Shown here: positions 1 through 2,817 of the stretch, piece by piece | How positions within the stretch are numbered: the stretch's first letter is position 1 | How the letters are laid out: the number at the start of each line of letters is the position of its first letter | Program-made: the position numbers and the translations under genes | Notes under the pieces: generated by a model | The model's database searches: none | What the model was told of the DNA's origin: nothing | Seen by the model: only the letters and a program-made list of their open reading frames with translations | Assembly: GCA_016550395.1 (NCBI GenBank) | Contig: JABXGY010000203.1 | Location: 1 to 5,292 of the forward strand | Length of the DNA stretch: 5,292 nucleotides | Direction of reading: 5' to 3' | Source of the DNA: an archaeon | Lineage (GTDB): Archaea; Asgardarchaeota; Hermodarchaeia; Hermodarchaeales; Hermodarchaeaceae

Positions 1-213
1 CACAAGACCAATTTCCCTTATTGTGACAGATCCTCCAACGCCTACTAAGGCATTAGGAGGAATAAGCTGTAAGACCCTAGCCATAACTTCGTTTCTTGTA
101 GGAAAATACATCACGTCAAAGCCATTCTTTTTCAGTGCAGTCAAGGTTCTTTGAACCTTCTTTTTCCAATACCAGTTCCTAACCTCCTGCCAAACTTCTA
201 CATCATGCCACAT
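1..213 (-). CDS. LUD-domain (lactate utilisation type) protein, N-terminal part
   Basis: This is a partial gene: 71 codons from an ATG at 213-211 reading leftwards off the window edge. The product begins MWHDVEVWQEVRNWYWKKK, continues with an amphipathic helix and KKNGFDVMYFPTRNEV, and reaches the glycine-rich loop GVGGSVTIREIGL at residues 58-70. That order (basic helix, 'ALKKNGFDV' strand, 'V..LIP..A.VGVGGS.T..EIGL') is typical of the LUD/DUF162 fold found in LutB, LutC and short stand-alone LUD proteins. Family members of the LutABC system take part in L-lactate oxidation; many archaeal stand-alone LUD proteins have no proven role, so the substrate is unknown here. The start is the first ATG after an in-frame TAA at 228-226. 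It is preceded by only a weak GGTGG element, 4 nt away. The protein is probably cytoplasmic, as no signal peptide is visible. Family assignment is fairly sure; exact function is not. Confidence 0.8.
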   Translation of the reverse strand, partial: MWHDVEVWQEVRNWYWKKKVQRTLTALKKNGFDVMYFPTRNEVMARVLQLIPPNALVGVGGSVTIREIGLV

Positions 214-292
214 CTTACCACCACATTAACTGCTAAGTTAACAACCCAAAAATACCTTTCACAGTAGTACTAGCAAAATCATTAGATATTCA

Positions 293-300
293 GTATAAAT
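293..300 (-). promoter_or_regulatory. possible TATA box of the LUD gene
   Basis: Read on the minus strand this is ATTTATAC, a good match to the archaeal TATA consensus. A transcript starting about 25 nt downstream would begin near 268, giving a leader of roughly 55 nt before the ATG at 213. No convincing BRE is visible. AT-rich DNA yields such matches by chance, so this rests on position and motif only. Confidence 0.35.
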
Positions 301-363
301 CATTGTAAGGAAAAAATCAAAAAAGGTACAAATACATCGATAGTTGAAAAATCTGTAAAAGGG

Positions 364-398
364 TATTATGACACTTTTGCAGATTATTGTGACACTTT
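364..398 (+). repeat. two 14-bp direct repeats, 21-bp period
   Basis: Positions 364-377 (TATTATGACACTTT) and 385-398 (TATTGTGACACTTT) match at 13 of 14 bases and start 21 bp apart, about two helical turns. They could be paired regulator sites facing the LUD gene. They could equally be the codons of a 7-residue amino-acid repeat (YYDTFAD / YCDTFSF) in the possible methyltransferase relic. The sequence cannot decide between these. Confidence 0.4.
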
Positions 399-445
399 CT
401 CTTTTGATTATTCACGAGAGGTAATATAGCAAAGTGGGGCCATTA

Positions 446-481
446 GGATGAATATAGAAAATCGGTTTCTTATTTTCATCC
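446..481 (+). other. imperfect hairpin in the intergenic region
   Basis: GGATGAA at 446-452 pairs with TTCATCC at 475-481. After a 3 x 4 nt internal loop, AGAAA at 456-460 pairs with TTTCT at 466-470 around the loop ATCGG. There is no T-run directly after it, so it is not an obvious terminator. It may be a structured RNA, an operator, or chance. Confidence 0.3.
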
Positions 482-604
482 GACAAAGAGGGTTAGCTTT
501 GGCGCGTTAGATCTATCTTTCAAGAGTCTTGTTACTTTTCTTTTGAATCAGAGATAAACCGCCAAGTAGTTCGACACATTTAAGACTAAACTTTGTAATC
601 GTTC

Positions 605-634
605 AAATAATTACTCGTAGTTGAGTAATTGTTT
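605..634 (+). promoter_or_regulatory. 12-bp inverted repeat just upstream of the secreted-protein gene
   Basis: AATTACTC at 609-616 and GAGTAATT at 623-630 are perfect inverted copies separated by 6 nt. The pairing extends outward through one T-G step and three A-T pairs to 605 and 634. This gives a 12-bp stem with a single wobble around loop 617-622. It ends 7 nt before the Shine-Dalgarno element of the gene at 654. A dimeric repressor operator is one reading, and a 5'-leader hairpin controlling translation is another. The symmetry is far above the local background. Confidence 0.5.
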
Positions 635-641
635 AAATATC

Positions 642-646
642 GAGGT
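642..646 (+). promoter_or_regulatory. ribosome binding site that sets the ATG at 654
   Basis: GAGGT at 642-646 lies 7 nt before ATG 654. An upstream in-frame TTG at 621 would add 11 polar residues ahead of the signal peptide. That TTG lies inside the inverted repeat and has no Shine-Dalgarno sequence, so 654 is preferred. Confidence 0.75.
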
Positions 647-653
647 TTCTAAC

Positions 654-1814
654 ATGCGTATTACTCGAAATTTTCTCTTCGTCTTAGCAATGTGTGCTTT
701 GCTTCTACCGTTTTTCTCAATTCGTTTTTCAGGGATTCAAATGGCGCCTTCAATGACTGTAATGGCTCTGCCTGCTCCAACACTTACACCACGAATTCTT
801 TACTTTACACAGTTTGCTGATAATACTCCTGCAGGGGAAGTACAGAATGTCTGGGGGGCGATTAATGATACTCATGAAACCAATTATGTTCGAACCAACC
901 TAACTTCCTATACGGATCTTGCTAGCGAACTCCCGAACTGTGATATTCTTCTCATTCCCGAACAAGAGCAAATTTATTCAGAAAATATCACCGCCATTGC
1001 TACAACTTGGCAAACACCACTTAACACCTTCCTGAGTCAAGGTGGAATTATTATCGGCATGACCTACTCTAGTGATAACTTCGGACCTATTCCTACTGCG
1101 CATATACTCAATGACACAGGATTAATGAATATTCAGGGATCATCACCCATGACAGGATCACCGGTCACTATTCTTGACGCTACAGATCCCTTAGCTGATG
1201 GGGTAAGTGCATTTACCGCTCCAGCTGGCAGTGTAGATTTCATTACTACAGAAACCGGAATTGTGGCGAATACCACTTTGGGACCAATCCTTCTTCATAA
1301 ACACAGTAGTGTCGGGCACATTGTTCTGATGGGAATGGATTTCTTTGCACGAGATCCTGAAGCTGACAAAATCCTTGGTAACGCCATCCGATTATACCAA
1401 CCACCTTCAGCACCGGTTCTAAATGATCCAGGGGCTACGATTTCAGGCTTTCAAGTCCCACTTACTTGGATTGCAGCAACAGACACCGATGGTATTATTG
1501 ACCATTATGAAGTGCAGGCTAGCGCTGATGCTGGCTTTTCCATTATTGGTCAAAGTGACACCACAACGATGTTGAATTACAGTTTCACCTTTTTGTCAAA
1601 TGGAACCTATTATTTCCGCGTTCGAGCTGTTGACAATAATACCTTAGAGGGTCCTTGGAGTACTGTGGTTAGTACCTATATTGAACTCCCTCCCTTAACT
1701 TTTCCAACTGGTATTCCGGGGTTCCCGATTGAAGCGATAATTCTGGGGCTAGTTCTTTCATTAGGAACAATTTTCGTCATACGCCATCATAAACAGCAAA
1801 AGGTATCTTCCTAG
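654..1814 (+). CDS. secreted GATase-like / fibronectin III protein with PGF-type C-terminal sorting signal
   Basis: This is a 386-residue exported protein. Residues 1-27 (MRITRN, then a hydrophobic run) form a signal peptide. Residues 47-248 look like an alpha/beta class I glutamine-amidotransferase/ThuA-like fold: a first strand ILYFTQFAD, CDILLIPEQE at 96-105, a LSQGGIIIGMTY turn at 127-138, and VGHIVLMGMDFF ending at 231. The turn where such enzymes carry a nucleophilic Cys has none, so it is probably a binding domain rather than an enzyme. Residues 250-343 resemble a fibronectin type III domain (APVLNDP start, HYEVQAS, YYFRVRAVD, GPWS). The C-terminus has P355-G-F, a hydrophobic helix at about 359-376 and the basic tail RHHKQQK. 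That tripartite signal is known from archaeosortase substrates, which are cleaved and lipid-anchored. N-X-S/T sequons are frequent, as in archaeal surface glycoproteins. I cannot name the ligand; it could equally be a plain membrane-anchored protein. Confidence 0.85.
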   Translation: MRITRNFLFVLAMCALLLPFFSIRFSGIQMAPSMTVMALPAPTLTPRILYFTQFADNTPAGEVQNVWGAINDTHETNYVRTNLTSYTDLASELPNCDILLIPEQEQIYSENITAIATTWQTPLNTFLSQGGIIIGMTYSSDNFGPIPTAHILNDTGLMNIQGSSPMTGSPVTILDATDPLADGVSAFTAPAGSVDFITTETGIVANTTLGPILLHKHSSVGHIVLMGMDFFARDPEADKILGNAIRLYQPPSAPVLNDPGATISGFQVPLTWIAATDTDGIIDHYEVQASADAGFSIIGQSDTTTMLNYSFTFLSNGTYYFRVRAVDNNTLEGPWSTVVSTYIELPPLTFPTGIPGFPIEAIILGLVLSLGTIFVIRHHKQQKVSS

Positions 1815-1840
1815 GGAGATACCTTCTATCCTTTCTTTTC
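1800..1840 (+). terminator. terminator-like hairpin enclosing the stop codon
   Basis: AAGGTATCT at 1800-1808 is exactly complementary to AGATACCTT at 1817-1825. The stem extends by a T-G and a C-G pair to 11 bp, leaving loop CTAG (1811-1814), which contains the TAG stop at 1812-1814. A pyrimidine-rich tract follows (1824-1838, including CTTTCTTTT). The hairpin fits a terminator or 3'-end stabiliser for the rightward gene. The remaining 1841-2018 to the convergent gene shows nothing clear apart from a small palindrome TCCTTTTCAAAGGA at 1861-1874. Confidence 0.6.
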
Positions 1841-2018
1841 GGCTAGATTGTTATCATTTCTCCTTTTCAAAGGATCACATCAAGGTGTCTATGTGAGAAT
1901 TTCGAACGATATGGGTTTTTACATTTCAAAAGCTGTTTTACAAGTGCCCCATTTATCTAAGCTGACTATCAATTCTGGATGTTTCCTTAATTAGAGAAAT
2001 ATCAACACTATACAAGAG

Positions 2019-2429
2019 CTATGCTCCCGCTTCAGATCTCTTCGACACCAGACCACCAATGAGTCCAATGATTCCAGGTAAGAATCCAATGATAAAGGGA
2101 AAAAGTCCCAGAATCAAGCTTATGACACCAGTAACAATTATACCAATTTTGTGTTCACCAGGATGTCGGAACCATCGGAACCAAAGTAACATTGTTATCA
2201 AAGACCACACACCCTGAGCCGCAGTGATAATCATAATTGGAACGCCAGTGATAAACCAGAAAGCCATTATGTCTGGATGATAATCAGGTGAGCCAGGGTC
2301 AAACCAACCAGTCCAATAGTAATTCAAATGCAACACATAGAGCAAAGCAAAAATTGTGAATGAAGCCAACATTCCTAAAAGCTGAAGTATTGCTCCTGCA
2401 AGGACATAATTTGAACCTTTTTCAGCCAT
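2019..2429 (-). CDS. small multi-pass membrane protein of unknown function
   Basis: This is a 136-residue integral membrane protein. Hydrophobic segments lie at about residues 8-32, 54-70, 72-85, 95-110 and 112-128, so four helices is the likely count. A polar loop, YYWTGWFDPGSPDYHPD, lies between the first and second segments, and WFRWFRHPGEHK lies before the last pair. The final part is rich in glycine and isoleucine (GFLPGIIGLIGGLVSKR). N-terminal 'YVLAGAILQLLGML' and C-terminal 'GIIGLIGGL' stretches recall the DUF4064-like small membrane proteins common in archaea and Firmicutes, but this is a resemblance and not a firm family call. No catalytic or metal-binding motif is visible. The start is well supported: GGAGGG (2444-2439) lies 9 nt before the ATG at 2429. 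The gene is convergent with the secreted-protein gene and divergent from the beta-helix gene, so it is probably transcribed alone. Confidence 0.8.
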   Translation of the reverse strand: MAEKGSNYVLAGAILQLLGMLASFTIFALLYVLHLNYYWTGWFDPGSPDYHPDIMAFWFITGVPIMIITAAQGVWSLITMLLWFRWFRHPGEHKIGIIVTGVISLILGLFPFIIGFLPGIIGLIGGLVSKRSEAGA

Positions 2430-2477
2430 TACTCAATACCCTCCATTCCAGTGGGTAGCGTAGCATCTTTATCTAGA

Positions 2478-2487
2478 AGTATAAAGC
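2478..2487 (-). promoter_or_regulatory. probable TATA box of the small membrane protein gene
   Basis: On the minus strand this reads GCTTTATACT, containing the archaeal TTTATA core (2485-2480). Initiation about 25 nt downstream would fall near 2455 and give a short leader of about 25 nt that just includes the GGAGGG ribosome binding site. The spacing agreement supports the call, although no clear BRE is visible. Confidence 0.5.
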
Positions 2488-2590
2488 TGTTTGCCATTAT
2501 GAAAAAATTATTTTTCAAATTGGAAAATCCATTTTAGAAAAGTTACCTATTAAATTAGATGTGCTGAATAATTGTGTTTTTTCACGTATG

Positions 2591-2600
2591 ATATATAAGG
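2591..2600 (+). promoter_or_regulatory. possible TATA box for the beta-helix gene
   Basis: ATATATAAGG is the best plus-strand TATA match in the divergent region. A start about 25 nt downstream (near 2622) would leave a leader of about 195 nt before ATG 2818. That is long for an archaeal mRNA. The real promoter could lie closer to the gene (for example the weak TTTAGA at 2738-2743), or the leader may be regulatory. Confidence 0.35.
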
Positions 2601-2652
2601 CAGAACAGGTAATTCTATCTCAGTGCTGGGAAGAATGGTTCAAATGAAGTGG

Positions 2653-2799
2653 CTATTTGATAACATCAGCGACTAGCTCAGATTTACTTCTTCTAAGCAC
2701 AAGAAAGGCTTTCCGAAGGTTGTATTGAGACGAGTCATTTAGATTCTCATGCATTTCATCAAGAAATGCGCGCTCCTACTCTTTGGAAGCTTTTCTCAT
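2653..2799 (-). pseudogene. possible decayed mini-gene with an internal amber codon
   Basis: From ATG 2799-2797 the minus strand reads MRKASKE, then TAG (2778-2776), then continues in frame for 40 codons to TAG 2655-2653. The second part includes ERAFLDEMHENLNDSSQYN and LRKAFLVLRRSKSELVADVI. It is charged and helix-prone with a protein-like composition, more so than the other frames here. The ATG has no Shine-Dalgarno sequence and overlaps the ribosome binding site of the opposite gene. If translation began at the internal ATG (2754-2752), a 33-residue peptide would result, also without a close Shine-Dalgarno. The annotated genes around it end in TAG, which argues against amber recoding. It may be a gene remnant or simply a chance frame. 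Confidence 0.2.
2751..2769 (+). promoter_or_regulatory. leader hairpin ahead of the beta-helix gene
   Basis: GCATTTC (2751-2757) and GAAATGC (2763-2769) are perfect inverted copies around a 5-nt spacer. The structure lies 48 nt upstream of ATG 2818. It overlaps an alternative in-frame ATG at 2749 that would be partly hidden in the stem. It could be an operator or a translational control hairpin; function is unproven. Confidence 0.35.
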
Positions 2800-2805
2800 A
2801 ATAAA

Positions 2806-2811
2806 GGAGAG
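2806..2811 (+). promoter_or_regulatory. ribosome binding site of the beta-helix gene
   Basis: GGAGAG at 2806-2811, in the context AAAGGAGAGAG, has its GGAG core 8 nt before ATG 2818. It favours 2818 over the in-frame ATG at 2749, which lacks such a site and would put 23 extra residues before the signal peptide. Confidence 0.8.
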
Positions 2812-2817
2812 AGTTCA

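Larger units (their letters stand above)
286..429 (+). pseudogene. possible relic of a SAM-dependent methyltransferase N-terminus
   Basis: The frame from 286 (after a TAG at 283-285) to the TAG at 427-429 has no ATG, GTG or TTG start. Its second half reads VEKSVKGYYDTFADYCDTF, followed by SFDYSREVI and the stop. The pattern 'V..YYD.FA..YD' is the usual opening of class I SAM-dependent methyltransferases, before the first glycine-rich motif. No glycine-rich SAM-binding motif follows in any plus frame up to the next gene, so if the resemblance is real this is a truncated remnant. Its length alone is not significant in AT-rich DNA; only the motif supports it. It overlaps the proposed TATA box of the LUD gene, which is acceptable for a dead fragment. 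Confidence 0.25.
214..653. other. 440-bp intergenic region without an intact gene
   Basis: This stretch separates the LUD gene (transcribed leftwards) from the secreted-protein gene (transcribed rightwards), so it must carry both promoters. Beyond the elements listed separately, I see only short open stretches of about 20-37 codons with no start plus Shine-Dalgarno combination. An example is the 20-codon ATG frame at 448-510. A weak TATA-like TTTAAG at about 579-585 could serve the rightward gene, but it is not convincing. Confidence 0.6.
2430..2817. other. 388-bp divergent intergenic region
   Basis: This region lies between the leftward membrane-protein gene and the rightward beta-helix gene. 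It contains the TATA-like sites and hairpin listed separately and a possible decayed minus-strand reading frame. A plus-strand stretch at 2477-2647 stays open for 56 codons before TGA. It has no Shine-Dalgarno-supported start and is not longer than expected by chance in AT-rich DNA. No tRNA-like cloverleaf or riboswitch core was recognised. Confidence 0.6.

Noticed and set aside
18..28. TTATTGTGACA at 18-28 as a further copy of the intergenic direct repeat (385-398)
   Set aside because: It falls within the LUD coding sequence at the conserved S-V-T-I codons and is explained by the protein; an 11-nt match is compatible with chance.
448..510. 20-codon frame beginning ATGAATATAGAAAATCGG
   Set aside because: Too short, no convincing ribosome binding site and no recognisable product; it overlaps the hairpin at 446-481.
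621..653. TTG at 621 as the start of the secreted-protein gene
   Set aside because: It lies within the inverted repeat, has no Shine-Dalgarno sequence and would place polar residues ahead of a normal signal peptide; ATG 654 has GAGGT 7 nt upstream.
2477..2647. 56-codon open stretch on the plus strand ending in TGA
   Set aside because: It has no supported start codon and its length is expected by chance in AT-rich intergenic DNA; it crosses the promoter elements of both neighbours.
2749..2817. In-frame ATG at 2749 as the start of the beta-helix gene
   Set aside because: No ribosome binding site; it would give two successive hydrophobic stretches before the mature part. ATG 2818 has a strong GGAGAG site and a standard signal peptide.
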